Origin: Clostridia bacterium
Lineage (GTDB): Bacteria; Bacillota; Clostridia; Oscillospirales; Acutalibacteraceae
Length of the DNA: 64,000 bases
Assembly (NCBI GenBank): GCA_017466365.1
Contig: JAFTUG010000011.1
Span: forward strand, 124,001-188,000
Reading direction: 5' to 3'
Position numbers and translations under genes: made by a program. Positions 34,225-44,636 of the stretch are shown here, one piece after another. Every line of letters starts with the position of its first letter. Within the stretch, counting starts at the first letter, position 1. The notes below the pieces were generated by a model, which worked only from the letters and a program-made list of their open reading frames with translations, had not been told where the DNA came from and did not search any database.

Positions 34225-34427
34225 TGAAAGCCAGTGAAATCAGAAAACTTTCCGCCGCAGAGCTGGATGCTAAGCTTGTAGAGCTGAAGGATGAGCTGTT
34301 TAAATTGCGCTTTCAGCAGGCCGTAAACCAGCTCGACAACCCCATGCGAATCAGTGCCGTTAAAAAGGATATCGCTCGTATTAAGACAGTACAGAGAGAT
34401 ATCGAACTCCACGGCACTAAGGCGTAA
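34224..34427 (+). CDS. rpmC: 50S ribosomal protein L29
   Basis: 67 aa, helical: [40 protein letters not shown]. Located beside L23 at the tunnel exit. Normal length for Firmicutes. Confidence 0.96.
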   Translation: MKASEIRKLSAAELDAKLVELKDELFKLRFQQAVNQLDNPMRISAVKKDIARIKTVQRDIELHGTKA

Positions 34428-34448
34428 GGAAAGGGAGGTTAAAGTTCA

Positions 34449-34703
34449 ATGGAAAGAAACCTCAGAAAAACTCGCGTTGGTATTGTTACCAGCGATAAGA
34501 TGGATAAGACCGTAGTTGTTTCCGTTAAGGACAAGGTCAAGCATCCTCTCTATAAGAAGATCATCAACAACACTTATAAGCTTAAGGCACACGATGAAAA
34601 CAACGAGTGCGGCATGGGCGACAGAGTGCTTGTTATGGAAACCCGTCCCCTGTCCAAGGACAAGAGATGGCGTGTAGTTGAAATCATTGAGAAGGCTAAA
34701 TAA
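34449..34703 (+). CDS. rpsQ: 30S ribosomal protein S17
   Basis: 84 aa: [60 protein letters not shown], a complete OB-fold S17. AAGGGAGG precedes the ATG. Confidence 0.97.
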   Translation: MERNLRKTRVGIVTSDKMDKTVVVSVKDKVKHPLYKKIINNTYKLKAHDENNECGMGDRVLVMETRPLSKDKRWRVVEIIEKAK

Positions 34704-34732
34704 TTTAGCCGTTATGTAAGGAGGAAAACACT

Positions 34733-35101
34733 GTGATACAGCAGCAGAGTTACCTCAAGGTTGCCGATAACACCGGCGCGAAGGAAATCATGTGCATTCG
34801 CGTTCTCGGCGGTTCCGGCAGGAGGTATGCCAATATTGGCGACGTCGTTGTTGCTTCTGTTAAAAAGGCAACACCCGGTGGCGTAGTAAAAAAAGGCGAT
34901 GTTGTAAAAGCGGTAGTAGTACGCACCGCAAGCGGCCTTCGCCGTGACGACGGAACTTACATTCGCTTCGATGAGAATGCAGCCGTCATCATTAAAGAAG
35001 ATAAAAACCCCAGAGGTACCCGTATCTTTGGACCAGTAGCCAGAGAGCTTCGTGAAAAGGATTACACAAAGATTCTTTCACTCGCTCCCGAAGTACTTTA
35101 A
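34733..35101 (+). CDS. rplN: 50S ribosomal protein L14 (GTG start)
   Basis: 122 aa: [60 protein letters not shown]. The start is GTG at 34733 behind AAGGAGG; no ATG is available at the conserved N-terminus. L14 contacts 16S rRNA in an intersubunit bridge. Confidence 0.97.
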   Translation: MIQQQSYLKVADNTGAKEIMCIRVLGGSGRRYANIGDVVVASVKKATPGGVVKKGDVVKAVVVRTASGLRRDDGTYIRFDENAAVIIKEDKNPRGTRIFGPVARELREKDYTKILSLAPEVL

Positions 35102-35115
35102 TCGGAGGTGCTATG

Positions 35116-35442
35116 ATGAGTAAGATGCATGTTAAAAAAGGCGACGAAGTCGTAGTAATCAACGGTAAGTACAGAGGCAAGAGAGGCAAGATTGTTGAAG
35201 CAAGCCCCTCAGAAGGCAAAGTTATCGTAGAAGGCGTTAACATTGTTACAAAGCATGTTAAGCCTCGCAAGATGGGTGAGCCCGGCGGCCTTATTAAGGC
35301 TGAAAGCGCACTCTATGCTGACAAGGTTCAGCTTATCTGCCCCAAGTGCGGCAGACCCACAAGAACCGGTCACAAGATCAATTCCAAAGGCAAGAAGGTT
35401 CGTACTTGCAAGAAGAGCGACTGCCTTGCAGAGTTTGAATAA
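35116..35442 (+). CDS. rplX: 50S ribosomal protein L24
   Basis: 108 aa: MHVKKGDEVVVINGKYRGKR (KOW motif), VEGVNIVTKHVKP. The C-terminal part has CPKCGRPTRTGH and CKKSDC, a cysteine cluster seen in Clostridia L24. Two ATGs in a row at 35113 and 35116; GGAGG at 35104-35108 is 7 nt from the second, which I chose. Confidence 0.96.
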   Translation: MSKMHVKKGDEVVVINGKYRGKRGKIVEASPSEGKVIVEGVNIVTKHVKPRKMGEPGGLIKAESALYADKVQLICPKCGRPTRTGHKINSKGKKVRTCKKSDCLAEFE

Positions 35443-35460
35443 TAAGGGAGGACATAACAA

Positions 35461-36003
35461 ATGGCAGCAAGATTAAAAGAAATGTATGTCAATGATGTTG
35501 CACCTGCTCTTATGAAGAAGTTTGAATATAAGAGTGTTATGCAGATCCCGAAGCTCGAAAAGATCGTTATCAACGTTGGCTGCGGCGAAGCAATTGCTAA
35601 CTCAAAGGTTCTTGATGCAGTTGTTTCAGACCTTAAGCAGATCACAGGCCAGACACCTGTTCTCTGCAAAGCAAAGAAGTCAGTTGCTAACTTCAAGCTC
35701 CGTGAAGGCATGACCATCGGTGCAAAGGTTACACTCCGTGGTGAAAGAATGTATGAGTTTATCGACAGACTCTTCAATCTCGCTCTCCCCAGAGTTCGTG
35801 ACTTCAGAGGAATCAACCCCAACTCATTCGACGGAAGAGGCAACTACTCAATGGGTATCAAAGAGCAGCTCATCTTCCCCGAAATCGATTACGATAAGAT
35901 TGACAAAGTCAGAGGCATGGACATCTGCTTTGTTACAACAGCTAATACCGACGAAGAAGCCAGAGAACTTCTTGCTCTCATGGGCGCTCCGTTCTCAAGA
36001 TAA
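35461..36003 (+). CDS. rplE: 50S ribosomal protein L5
   Basis: 180 aa: [60 protein letters not shown]. Binds 5S rRNA in the central protuberance. Confidence 0.98.
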   Translation: MAARLKEMYVNDVAPALMKKFEYKSVMQIPKLEKIVINVGCGEAIANSKVLDAVVSDLKQITGQTPVLCKAKKSVANFKLREGMTIGAKVTLRGERMYEFIDRLFNLALPRVRDFRGINPNSFDGRGNYSMGIKEQLIFPEIDYDKIDKVRGMDICFVTTANTDEEARELLALMGAPFSR

Positions 36004-36015
36004 GGAGGGATTACC

Positions 36016-36201
36016 GTGGCAAAAACATCAATGAAAGTTAAGCAGGCACGCCCTGCAAAGTACAGCACAAGAGCGTACAACAGATGTAAGATCTGCGGCA
36101 GACCTCACGCTTATCTTCGCAAGTACGGCGTTTGCCGTATCTGCTTCAGAGAGCTGGCTCATGCAGGTCAGATTCCCGGCGTTAAGAAAGCAAGTTGGTA
36201 A
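36016..36201 (+). CDS. rpsN: 30S ribosomal protein S14, zinc-binding type (GTG start)
   Basis: 61 aa, the short S14 type Z with [10 protein letters not shown] and [10 protein letters not shown] giving four zinc ligands. Start is GTG at 36016 after AAGGAGGGA. Presence of the zinc form here, with zinc forms of S4 and L36, means the operon carries no low-zinc paralogues. Confidence 0.97.
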   Translation: MAKTSMKVKQARPAKYSTRAYNRCKICGRPHAYLRKYGVCRICFRELAHAGQIPGVKKASW

Positions 36202-36231
36202 TTGAGCAATTGCAAAAGGAGGTAAAACAGT

Positions 36232-36630
36232 ATGCAAATTACTGATTCCATCGCTGATATGCTGACTCGTATCCGTAATGCGAATGCGGCAAAGCACGAC
36301 ACAGTGAAGGTTCCCGCATCCAACATGAAGAAAGCGATTGCTCAGATTCTTGTTGATGAGGGATATATCAAATCATACAAGGTTGAGGATGACGGAAAGC
36401 AGGGCATGATCGAAATCGCTCTCAAGTACGGTCCCAACAAGTCTCAGGTTATCACCGGCCTCAGAAGAGTTTCAAAGCCCGGTCTGAGAATTTACACAAA
36501 CTGTGAGGATATGCCCAGAGTTATGAAGGGCATCGGCATTGCCATCCTCTCAACATCCAAAGGCGTTATGACTGACAAGGACGCACGCAAGGCCAACGTT
36601 GGCGGCGAAGTTCTTGCATTTATCTGGTAA
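36232..36630 (+). CDS. rpsH: 30S ribosomal protein S8
   Basis: 132 aa: [20 protein letters not shown], the C-terminal [20 protein letters not shown] and GGEVLAFIW. In E. coli S8 represses the spc genes by binding mRNA near rplE; whether that happens here is not visible. Confidence 0.98.
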   Translation: MQITDSIADMLTRIRNANAAKHDTVKVPASNMKKAIAQILVDEGYIKSYKVEDDGKQGMIEIALKYGPNKSQVITGLRRVSKPGLRIYTNCEDMPRVMKGIGIAILSTSKGVMTDKDARKANVGGEVLAFIW

Positions 36631-36643
36631 GGAGGTGCCGTAA

Positions 36644-37186
36644 ATGTCACGTATAGGCAAGAAGCCCATCGAAATTCCCGCAGGCGTTGATGTACAGATT
36701 GACGGCACACTTATCACCGTTAAGGGTCCCAAGGGTACTCTTTCAAGAAATGTACATCCCAACATGATCGTTGAAAAGGACGGCAACACAATTACCGTTA
36801 GCCGCCCCAATGATGATAAGATGAACAGATCACTTCATGGTCTTACAAGAACTCTTATCAATAACATGGTAGTCGGCACAAACGAGAGCTACAAGAAGGA
36901 GCTCGAAGTTAACGGTGTCGGTTACCGTTGTGAAGTAAAGGGAAACGTTCTTACACTTAAGATCGGTTATTCACACGATGTTGTTATGACCGCTCCCGAA
37001 GGTGTAACAATTGAAGTTCCCAACCCCAACAAAGTCGTTGTATCAGGCCCCGACAAGCAGGTCGTAGGACAGTTTGCCGCTAATATCCGCGAAAAGCGTC
37101 CTCCCGAACCCTACAAGGGCAAGGGCATCAAGTATGTTGATGAATACATCCGTCGCAAGGAAGGCAAGGCCGGTAAAGGCAAATAA
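36644..37186 (+). CDS. rplF: 50S ribosomal protein L6
   Basis: 180 aa: MSRIGKKPIEIPAGVDVQID, GPKGTLSRNVHPNM and PPEPYKGKGIKYVDEYIRRK, two repeats of the L6 fold. A small hairpin (TCGGT/ACCGA) lies in the 57-nt gap before rplR. Confidence 0.98.
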   Translation: MSRIGKKPIEIPAGVDVQIDGTLITVKGPKGTLSRNVHPNMIVEKDGNTITVSRPNDDKMNRSLHGLTRTLINNMVVGTNESYKKELEVNGVGYRCEVKGNVLTLKIGYSHDVVMTAPEGVTIEVPNPNKVVVSGPDKQVVGQFAANIREKRPPEPYKGKGIKYVDEYIRRKEGKAGKGK

Positions 37187-37243
37187 TTATCCGCTCGGTC
37201 ACAGAACCGAACACTGCAAAGTCGAAATAAGGAGTGAAAAATT

Positions 37244-37603
37244 ATGGTTAACAGACCGGACAGCAATAAGGCAAGACAGACTCGCCATAAGAGAGTCCGT
37301 GCTAAGATCTCTGGTACTGCAGAGTGTCCTCGCCTTAATGTATTCCGCTCCCTCCAGAATATCTATGCTCAGCTGATTGACGACGTTAAGGGTGTAACCC
37401 TTGTGTCCGCTTCAACAGTTGAAAAGGATTTCGAGGAATACGGCGGAAACAAGTCCGCTGCTCACAAAGTGGGCGAATTATTGGCAAAACGTGCCGCTGA
37501 AAAAGGCATCGAAAACTGCGTTTTCGACCGTGGCGGCTATATCTATCACGGCCGTGTTAAGGAACTGGCCGACGGCGCCCGTGAGGGTGGCCTCAAGTTC
37601 TAA
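37244..37603 (+). CDS. rplR: 50S ribosomal protein L18
   Basis: 119 aa: [60 protein letters not shown]. Binds 5S rRNA with L5. Confidence 0.98.
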   Translation: MVNRPDSNKARQTRHKRVRAKISGTAECPRLNVFRSLQNIYAQLIDDVKGVTLVSASTVEKDFEEYGGNKSAAHKVGELLAKRAAEKGIENCVFDRGGYIYHGRVKELADGAREGGLKF

Positions 37604-37620
37604 GAAGGGGAGGAATACTT

Positions 37621-38121
37621 TTGGCTAAGATTGATGCATCGGCATATGAGCTCACAGAGCGCGTAGTAGCCATTAACCGTGTTTCCAAAACCGTAAAGGG
37701 CGGTCGTATTTTTAAGTTTGCGGCTATCGTAGTAGTCGGCGACGGCAACGGCATTATCGGTTTCGGACTTGGCAAGTCAGGCGAAGTTCCTGACGCTATC
37801 CGTAAGGGTATTGAAGACGCTAAGAAAAACCTTATGAAGGTTGCTCTTAAGGGTTCAACAATTCCCCACGAAATCATCGGTAAGTTCGGAGCAGGCGTTG
37901 TTCTTCTCAAGCCCGCTGCACCCGGTACCGGCGTTATCGCAGGCGGCCCCGTTCGTGCGGTTGTTGAAACAGTAGGTATCAAGGATATCCGTACAAAGGC
38001 TCTTCGTTCAAACAATCCTACTAACGTTGTAAGAGCTACTATTGACGGACTTTCAAAGCTTCGCAATGTTGAAGAAGTTGCTGCTATCCGCGGCAAATCA
38101 GCAAAAGAAATTTTAGGTTAA
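37621..38121 (+). CDS. rpsE: 30S ribosomal protein S5 (TTG start)
   Basis: 166 aa: [40 protein letters not shown] and [19 protein letters not shown]. Start is TTG at 37621 behind AGGGGAGGA; no better codon exists at the conserved beginning. Confidence 0.97.
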   Translation: MAKIDASAYELTERVVAINRVSKTVKGGRIFKFAAIVVVGDGNGIIGFGLGKSGEVPDAIRKGIEDAKKNLMKVALKGSTIPHEIIGKFGAGVVLLKPAAPGTGVIAGGPVRAVVETVGIKDIRTKALRSNNPTNVVRATIDGLSKLRNVEEVAAIRGKSAKEILG

Positions 38122-38136
38122 GGAGGGCGGATTAAA

Positions 38137-38328
38137 ATGGCAGATATTCAGGTAAAGCTCGTTAAGAGCCTTATTGGAAGCACCAAGCCCCAGATCGCAA
38201 CCGCCCATGCACTTGGTCTTCATAAAATCGGCGACGTTTCAGTTCAGCCGGACAACGCTGCTACTCAGGGCAAGGTAAGAAAGATTTCTCACCTTGTTGA
38301 GACCAGCGAGCAAGGAGGTGCAAACTAA
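38137..38328 (+). CDS. rpmD: 50S ribosomal protein L30
   Basis: 63 aa: [40 protein letters not shown]. Ends in a one-base TAATG overlap with rplO; the AAGGAGG for rplO lies within its last codons. Confidence 0.96.
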   Translation: MADIQVKLVKSLIGSTKPQIATAHALGLHKIGDVSVQPDNAATQGKVRKISHLVETSEQGGAN

Positions 38329-38771
38329 TGAAGTTGCACGATCTCTCACCCGCAGCAGGCTCATCAAAAGAGCGTAAGCGTATCGGCCGCGGTCCCGCAT
38401 CAGGTCAGGGTAAAACAGCCGGTAAGGGTCATAAAGGTCAGAAGGCACGTGCAGGCAGAGGTATGCGTGCCGGCTTTGAAGGCGGTCAGATGCCCCTTCA
38501 GAGAAGAATCCCCAAGAGAGGATTCAACAACATCTTTGCAACAGAGATGGCAATAACCAATATTGCTACACTTGATAAGTATTTCGAGGACGGTGCTACC
38601 GTTACAATCGACGCTCTTATTGAGAAAGGCATCGTTAAAAAGACTTTGGACGGCGTCAAGATTTTGGGTAATGGCGAAATTTCGAAGAAGCTCACCGTTC
38701 AGGCAAATGCTTTTTCAGATAGCGCTAAATCAAAGATCGAAGCTGCCGGAGGAAAGGCAGAGGTGATCTAA
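38328..38771 (+). CDS. rplO: 50S ribosomal protein L15
   Basis: 147 aa: [59 protein letters not shown]. Two nt separate it from secY. Confidence 0.98.
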   Translation: MKLHDLSPAAGSSKERKRIGRGPASGQGKTAGKGHKGQKARAGRGMRAGFEGGQMPLQRRIPKRGFNNIFATEMAITNIATLDKYFEDGATVTIDALIEKGIVKKTLDGVKILGNGEISKKLTVQANAFSDSAKSKIEAAGGKAEVI

Positions 38772-38773
38772 AC

Positions 38774-40117
38774 ATGCTTCAGACAATTGTTAATGCATGG
38801 AAAATCGCCGACCTTCGTAAGAAGATGCTCTTTACGGCATTGATCGTTCTCATCTTCAGAATCGGTTCGGCAATCCCCGTACCTTTCACAGACATCGGTG
38901 AGTCAGGCATTATTTCTGACCCCAATGCCGGTACATTTATGAACTATCTTGCTATGATGACAGGTGATGCATTCACATACGGAACAATTTTCGCTATGTC
39001 AATCACACCCTACATCAACAGCTCGATTATCATGCAGCTGCTCGCAGTTGCAATTCCCGCCCTTGAGAGACTTCAGAAGGAAGGCGAAGAAGGACGCAAG
39101 AAGATTGCTTCCATCACTCGTTTTGTAACAATCGGTCTCGGTCTTCTCCAGAGTACCGCTTATTACTTCTATCTTCGTTCACAGGGCTACCTTGTTGAGA
39201 GTGCAGCAGGCAAAGGCATTGCAGCTGTATTCGCAGCAATCGTTATCATCCTTTGCTTCACCGCAGGTACCGCACTTATCATGTGGCTCGGTGAACGCAT
39301 CAATGAAAAGGGTATCGGCAACGGTATTTCAATCATACTCTTTGCAGGTATCGTTTCAAGAATTCCTACTCTCGCAGCAACACTCTTCGGAAGCACAGGT
39401 TATTTCAGCCACGGCGGACCTTACTACTTCCTTTCACCCCTCGTTGCTGCTATCCTCGTTCTGATGATTGCTTTCATCGTTTGGATGGATAACTCCGAGA
39501 GAAGAATTCCCGTACAGTATGCCAAGAGAGTTGTAGGCAGAAAGATGTACGGCGGCCAGAGCACACATATCCCCATCAAGGTTAATATGTCAGGTGTTAT
39601 GCCCGTTATCTTCGCTTCTTCAATTCTTTCACTTCCTCCCACAATCGAGATGTTCGTTTCATCAAAGATTAAGGAAGGCGGTTTCTGGGATAGTTTCTTC
39701 GGAATCTTCTCCTATGAACATTGGTCATACTCAATCATTTATTTCGTATTCATCATTGCTTTCGCATATTTCTATGCAAGCATTCAGTACAACCCCATTG
39801 AAATGTCCAAGAATATCCGTGATAACGGCGGTTCAATCCCCGGCATTCGTCCCGGTGAACCCACATCAAGATATATCGGCAAGGTTATCAACAGACTCAC
39901 CCTTCTCGGTGCTCTGCTTTTGAGCGTAGTTGCTCTCTTCCCGATTATCTTCTCACAGGTAACAACCTTCTTCCTCAATATGTGGCAGGAAGGCGCATCA
40001 ATGAACGTTTCACTCGGCGGTACATCAATCATCATTCTCGTTGGTGTTGCACTTGAAACAGTTAAGCAGCTCGAGAGCCAGATGATGATGCGTCACTACA
40101 AGGGCTTCCTTGATTAA
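38774..40117 (+). CDS. secY: Preprotein translocase subunit SecY
   Basis: The channel of the Sec translocon, 447 aa with ten predicted membrane helices. Family regions seen: ALIVLIFRIGSAIPVPFTDI in helix 1, SIMQLL-type NSSIIMQLLAVAIPALERLQ, GERINEKGIGNGISIILFAG and the cytosolic loop RRIPVQYAKRVVGRKMYGGQ. Partners secE and secG are not in the window. In most Firmicutes adk follows; here map does, after a short hairpin (GCAGGC/GCCTGC, about 40130-40144). Confidence 0.98.
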   Translation: MLQTIVNAWKIADLRKKMLFTALIVLIFRIGSAIPVPFTDIGESGIISDPNAGTFMNYLAMMTGDAFTYGTIFAMSITPYINSSIIMQLLAVAIPALERLQKEGEEGRKKIASITRFVTIGLGLLQSTAYYFYLRSQGYLVESAAGKGIAAVFAAIVIILCFTAGTALIMWLGERINEKGIGNGISIILFAGIVSRIPTLAATLFGSTGYFSHGGPYYFLSPLVAAILVLMIAFIVWMDNSERRIPVQYAKRVVGRKMYGGQSTHIPIKVNMSGVMPVIFASSILSLPPTIEMFVSSKIKEGGFWDSFFGIFSYEHWSYSIIYFVFIIAFAYFYASIQYNPIEMSKNIRDNGGSIPGIRPGEPTSRYIGKVINRLTLLGALLLSVVALFPIIFSQVTTFFLNMWQEGASMNVSLGGTSIIILVGVALETVKQLESQMMMRHYKGFLD

Positions 40118-40160
40118 TAAGCCCTTCGCAGGCTTCGGCCTGCATTAACGGAGGATTAGC

Positions 40161-40910
40161 ATGATAGTGCTCAAAACAACAAGAGAACTCGGCCTGATGA
40201 AAGAGGCATGTGTTATCGCTGCAGGAGCATTAAAGGCAGCGGGTGAGGCAGTTGAGCCAGGTGTTTCAACCGAGGAAATCAACAGAATTGCCCAGAACTT
40301 CATAATAAAGAACGGTGCAATACCGACTTTCAAAGGATATCAGGGTTATCCTGCTGCCGCATGCATTTCCATAAACGATGAGGTCATTCACGGCATTCCG
40401 AGCAAGAAGCGCATAATCAAAGCGGGCGATATCGTCAGCATTGATGTCGGCGCAACCTTCAACGGCTATGTCGGCGATAATGCCGCCACTTTTGCGGCGG
40501 GCGATATTTCGCCCGAAGCACAGCGGCTGTGCGACACAACCAGAGAGAGCCTATATGAAGGCATCAAGGCGGCTGTCGCAGGCGGCAGACTCGGTGACAT
40601 CGGCTCAACAATCCAAAGGTATTGCGAGGAAAGAGGCTTTTCGGTGGTTCGTGAATTCACGGGTCACGGTGTAGGAAAGCAGATGCATGAGGACCCCAGC
40701 GTACCGAATTTCGGCACACCCGGCAGAGGTGTGCGCCTGCTCCCGGGCATGACCATTGCCATTGAGCCCATGATAAATATGGGCGGCGCAGGCATCAGGC
40801 AGTTGCCTGACGGTTGGACTATCAAAACAAGGGACGGCTCACTTTCCGCCCACTTTGAGCACACGATAGCCATTACTTCAAACGGCCCCGTGATTCTCAC
40901 AAAGATTTAA
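40161..40910 (+). CDS. map: Methionine aminopeptidase, type I
   Basis: Removes the initiator methionine from nascent proteins with a two-metal centre. 249 aa; the metal ligands are in SIDVGATFNGYVGDNAATFA (two Asp), TGHGVGKQMHEDP (His), AIEPMINMG (Glu) and HFEHTIAI (Glu). GGAGGA precedes the ATG. 9 nt from the KOW gene. Confidence 0.96.
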   Translation: MIVLKTTRELGLMKEACVIAAGALKAAGEAVEPGVSTEEINRIAQNFIIKNGAIPTFKGYQGYPAAACISINDEVIHGIPSKKRIIKAGDIVSIDVGATFNGYVGDNAATFAAGDISPEAQRLCDTTRESLYEGIKAAVAGGRLGDIGSTIQRYCEERGFSVVREFTGHGVGKQMHEDPSVPNFGTPGRGVRLLPGMTIAIEPMINMGGAGIRQLPDGWTIKTRDGSLSAHFEHTIAITSNGPVILTKI

Positions 40911-40919
40911 GGTGAGAAA

Positions 40920-41174
40920 ATGTTTGAAAGAGGAACGGTAGTAAGGTCGTCGGCAGGCAGAGATAAAGGAAAGCTGCTCGCAGTTATTCAGGCAGGCGAT
41001 AAGCTTGTTACTGTCTGCGACGGAAAAGAGAGACCCATTGATAGACCTAAAAGCAAGAATATTCGCCACGTTGAGTATGTCGGAGCTTCCTTAAGCGAAG
41101 CTGAGATGGCAACCAACCGAAAGCTGAAAAAAGCACTGGCGAGATTAGATGCAGAAATTAACGGCAACACTTAG
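40920..41174 (+). CDS. KOW-domain RNA-binding protein (L14e-like)
   Basis: An 84-aa protein with a KOW/SH3-like barrel, FERGTVVRSSAGRDKGKLLA, followed by VCDGKERPIDRPKSKNIRHV and a helical tail. Clostridia often carry it between map and infA. It resembles archaeal/eukaryotic L14e; a ribosome-associated role is inferred from fold and context only. Poor ribosome site (GGTGAG) suggests coupling to map. Confidence 0.8.
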   Translation: MFERGTVVRSSAGRDKGKLLAVIQAGDKLVTVCDGKERPIDRPKSKNIRHVEYVGASLSEAEMATNRKLKKALARLDAEINGNT

Positions 41175-41183
41175 GAGGTTACT

Positions 41184-41536
<353 letters not shown>

Positions 41537-41578
41537 TCCCGGCGAAAACCAATGTTAATTTGGAGGTGCAACTGACAA

Positions 41579-41947
41579 ATGGCGCGTATTTCAGGTGTTG
41601 ACCTGCCCAGAGAGAAGAGAATTGAAATTGCTCTTACTTATATCTACGGCATCGGTCGTAAAACTGCCAGCGACATCATCGCAGCAACCGGCGTAGATCC
41701 CGACCTTAGAGTTAAGGACATGACCGAAGACGACGTTTCAAAGCTTCGTGATTATATCGAGCATAACCTTACAGTAGAAGGCGATCTCCGCAGAGAAACC
41801 GCATTCGATATTAAGAGACTCATCGAAATCGGATGCTACCGTGGCGTTCGTCACCGCAAGGGTCTTCCCGTAAGAGGACAGAGATCAAAGACAAACGCAC
41901 GTACACGCAAGGGTCCCAAGAAGACCATTGCAAACAAGAAGAAGTAA
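41579..41947 (+). CDS. rpsM: 30S ribosomal protein S13
   Basis: 122 aa: [60 protein letters not shown]. Bridges the 30S head to L5. Confidence 0.98.
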   Translation: MARISGVDLPREKRIEIALTYIYGIGRKTASDIIAATGVDPDLRVKDMTEDDVSKLRDYIEHNLTVEGDLRRETAFDIKRLIEIGCYRGVRHRKGLPVRGQRSKTNARTRKGPKKTIANKKK

Positions 41948-41963
41948 GTCGAGGAGGGATATT

Positions 41964-42365
41964 ATGGCTAAAGCAGCAAAAAAGACAACAGGTACCCGCA
42001 GACGCCGTGAACGCAAGAATATTGAGCGTGGCGCAGCCCATATCCAATCCACCTTTAACAACACTATCGTTACAATCACAGACACCCAGGGTAATGCAGT
42101 TTCATGGGCAAGTGCCGGTGAAATGGGCTTCCGCGGCTCCAAGAAATCAACTCCCTTCGCAGCACAGACTGCAGCCGAAACAGCAGCAAAGATTGCTATT
42201 GACCACGGCATGAAGACAGTTGAAGTTTATGTTAAGGGCCCCGGTCAGGGTCGTGAAGCGGCTATCAGAGCTTTACAGACAGCAGGTTTGGAAGTTAACA
42301 TGATTAAGGATGTTACTCCCATTCCTCACAACGGATGCCGCCCGCCCAAGAGAAGGCGCGTGTAA
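41964..42365 (+). CDS. rpsK: 30S ribosomal protein S11
   Basis: 133 aa: [56 protein letters not shown] at 41964 follows GAGGAGGGA; the longer reading from 41928 overlaps rpsM. Confidence 0.97.
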   Translation: MAKAAKKTTGTRRRRERKNIERGAAHIQSTFNNTIVTITDTQGNAVSWASAGEMGFRGSKKSTPFAAQTAAETAAKIAIDHGMKTVEVYVKGPGQGREAAIRALQTAGLEVNMIKDVTPIPHNGCRPPKRRRV

Positions 42366-42392
42366 CCAGAATAATTTGGAGGTGTAACCAAT

Positions 42393-43019
42393 ATGGCAAG
42401 ATATACAGGTGCTGTATGCAAGCTTTGCCGTCGTGAAGGCAAGAAGCTCTACCTTAAGGGTGAGCGTTGCTACACAGGCAAGTGTGCAATCGAGCGCAGA
42501 GCATATGCTCCCGGTCAGCACGGCCAGAGCCGCAAGAAGGCAACTGAATACGGTCTTCAGCTTCGTGCGAAGCAGCAGGCTAAGCGTTACTACGGTATTC
42601 AGGAAGGCCAGTTCTATAAGTATTTCCTTATGGCTGAGCGCAAGCAGGGCGTAACAGGTGAAAACCTGCTTCGTATCTGCGAAAGCAGACTTGACAACGT
42701 TGTTTATCTTCTCGGCTGGGCTAACTCCAGAGCAGAAGCAAGACAGCTTGTTACTCACGGCCATTATAAAGTAAACGGCAAGAGGGTCAACATTCCTTCA
42801 TATCTTATCAAGGCAGGCGACGAAGTTGCTATCTGCGATAAGAGCAAGGAAAGCACAAAGATTAAGGCAACAGTTGAAGCTAACGCTTCAAGACCTGTTC
42901 CCCAGTGGCTTGACCTCAACGCAGAAGCTCTTACAGGTAAGGTTCTTGCTCTGCCCACTCGTGAGCAGATCATGGTTCCCGTTGAAGAGCATCTTATCGT
43001 TGAACTTTATTCAAAATAA
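42393..43019 (+). CDS. rpsD: 30S ribosomal protein S4, zinc-binding type
   Basis: 208 aa: [12 protein letters not shown] and [19 protein letters not shown] supply four cysteines (C+ form); the S4 domain [20 protein letters not shown] follows. S4 is the first protein on 16S rRNA and in some bacteria represses the alpha operon. Confidence 0.98.
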   Translation: MARYTGAVCKLCRREGKKLYLKGERCYTGKCAIERRAYAPGQHGQSRKKATEYGLQLRAKQQAKRYYGIQEGQFYKYFLMAERKQGVTGENLLRICESRLDNVVYLLGWANSRAEARQLVTHGHYKVNGKRVNIPSYLIKAGDEVAICDKSKESTKIKATVEANASRPVPQWLDLNAEALTGKVLALPTREQIMVPVEEHLIVELYSK

Positions 43020-43030
43020 TGCCTTGCCTG

Positions 43031-43050
43031 AAATGCCTTTTAAGGCATTT
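43031..43050 (+). promoter_or_regulatory. Perfect 20-bp palindrome between rpsD and rpoA
   Basis: AAATGCCTTTTAAGGCATTT, within a 114-nt gap, the widest of the spc/alpha part. Followed by TGG rather than a T-run, so it is more likely an mRNA-processing or stability hairpin than a terminator. Confidence 0.4.
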
Positions 43051-43133
43051 TGGCTCCGCATTGCAGCGACGTACGTTTTTGAATGCATTTTTAAGAGCAG
43101 GAGTTTCCTGCCTGTCTAAAAGGAGGGTTTTGA

Positions 43134-44084
43134 ATGATTGGTATTGAAAAGCCCAGAATTGAAACTGCAGAGTTTTCTGAGGACGGAAGATACGGTAAGT
43201 TTGTTGTTGAACCCCTCGAAAGAGGCTACGGCACAACTTTAGGTAACAGCTTGAGAAGAGTTCTTCTTTCTTCTCTCCCCGGTTACGCCATCACATCCGT
43301 TAAAATCGACGGAATTCTGCATGAATTCAGCACCATCCCCGGTGTTAAGGAAGACGTAACAGAGATTGTTCTCAACCTCAAGAACGTTATCCTCAAGATT
43401 CACGGTGACGGTCCCAAAACAATCTATATCGATGCTAACGGTGACGATGAAATCACCGCAGGCAGCATCAAGACCGATTCAGAGGTTGAAATTCTCAACC
43501 CCGAGCTTCACATCGCAACTCTCAATTCCGATGCACATGTAAGCATGGAGCTTACATGCGATAAGGGCAGAGGATATGTTTCCGCAGAGAGAAATAAGCA
43601 GATGATGCAGCCCATTATCGGTGTTATTGCAATAGATTCAATCTATACACCCGTATTAAAGGTTAACTACACAGTCGAAAACACCCGTGTAGGTCAGATT
43701 ACCGACTACGATAAGCTGACATTAGAGGTGTGGACAAACGGAACCATCAGCGCTATGGAAGCCGTTTCTCTCGGTGCCAAGATCCTCAACGAGCATCTCA
43801 ACCTCTTCGGTGACCTCTCAGGTGAGGCATACGATACAGAGGTTATGGTCGTAAAGAGCGACAATGGCAAGGAAAAGGTCCTTGAGATGACCATTGAGGA
43901 GCTTGACCTTTCTGTTCGTTCCTTTAACTGCTTGAAGAGAGCGCAGATTAATACGGTTGAAGATTTGATCAACAAGACCGAGGAGGACATGATGAAGGTC
44001 CGTAACCTCGGAAGAAAGTCCCTTGATGAAGTTGTTGCAAAGCTCAATTCACTTGGCTTTGACCTTCGCAGGGATGATGAATGA
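43134..44084 (+). CDS. rpoA: DNA-directed RNA polymerase subunit alpha
   Basis: 316 aa: N-terminal dimerisation domain with [20 protein letters not shown] and [21 protein letters not shown]-terminal domain [20 protein letters not shown] and [20 protein letters not shown], which contacts UP elements and activators. AAAGGAGGG precedes the ATG. Confidence 0.98.
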   Translation: MIGIEKPRIETAEFSEDGRYGKFVVEPLERGYGTTLGNSLRRVLLSSLPGYAITSVKIDGILHEFSTIPGVKEDVTEIVLNLKNVILKIHGDGPKTIYIDANGDDEITAGSIKTDSEVEILNPELHIATLNSDAHVSMELTCDKGRGYVSAERNKQMMQPIIGVIAIDSIYTPVLKVNYTVENTRVGQITDYDKLTLEVWTNGTISAMEAVSLGAKILNEHLNLFGDLSGEAYDTEVMVVKSDNGKEKVLEMTIEELDLSVRSFNCLKRAQINTVEDLINKTEEDMMKVRNLGRKSLDEVVAKLNSLGFDLRRDDE

Positions 44085-44122
44085 TCTTAAGATCCCACTA
44101 TCGGTAAAGGAGTGTGAACTAA

Positions 44123-44464
44123 ATGCCCGGTACCAGAAAGCTTGGCAGAGCAAGTGACCATCGTAAGTCAATGCTCAGAGGCCTTGTTACCTATCTGCTT
44201 GAAAACGGCAGAATCGAAACAACCGTTACAAGGGCTCAGGAAGTTCGCGCAATGGCTGAAAAGATGATCACCATTGCTAAGGACGACTCTCTCCACTCAA
44301 AGCGCAAGGTTCTTGCATACGTTACAAAAGAAGACGTAGTTAAGAAGCTCTTTGATGAGATTGCCCCCAAATATAAGGAAGTTAACGGCGGTTATTGCCG
44401 TATAATCAAGACAGGTCCCCGTAGAGGCGACGCAGCAGAGATGTGCATCATCGAGCTTGTCTGA
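44123..44464 (+). CDS. rplQ: 50S ribosomal protein L17
   Basis: 113 aa: [40 protein letters not shown] and a C-terminal [18 protein letters not shown]. Last gene of the 15-kb ribosomal transcript, followed by a strong terminator. Confidence 0.98.
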   Translation: MPGTRKLGRASDHRKSMLRGLVTYLLENGRIETTVTRAQEVRAMAEKMITIAKDDSLHSKRKVLAYVTKEDVVKKLFDEIAPKYKEVNGGYCRIIKTGPRRGDAAEMCIIELV

Positions 44465-44487
44465 TTATAAGATAGCATAATTAATAG

Positions 44488-44523
44488 ACCCCCTTGCTCA
44501 ACTCGGGCGAGGGGGTTTTTCTT
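44488..44523 (+). terminator. Terminator of the S10-spc-alpha operon
   Basis: CCCCCTTGCTC (44489-44499) pairs with GGGCGAGGGGG (44505-44515), then TTTTTCTTTTT. Confidence 0.88.
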
Positions 44524-44579
44524 TTTCTCTGACGTCAAAATTAAGAATAAATTTTAACCGTATTGTCATACTTTTGTAA

Positions 44580-44608
44580 TTGTCTTATTCACAGTAATAT
44601 GATATACT
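44580..44608 (+). promoter_or_regulatory. Promoter of the WG-repeat/SH3 gene
   Basis: TTGTCT (44580-44585), 17 nt, TATACT (44603-44608), with TGA giving an extended -10. Confidence 0.65.
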
Positions 44609-44636
44609 CTTTTTAGGAAAATTATGGGGGTGCAAA

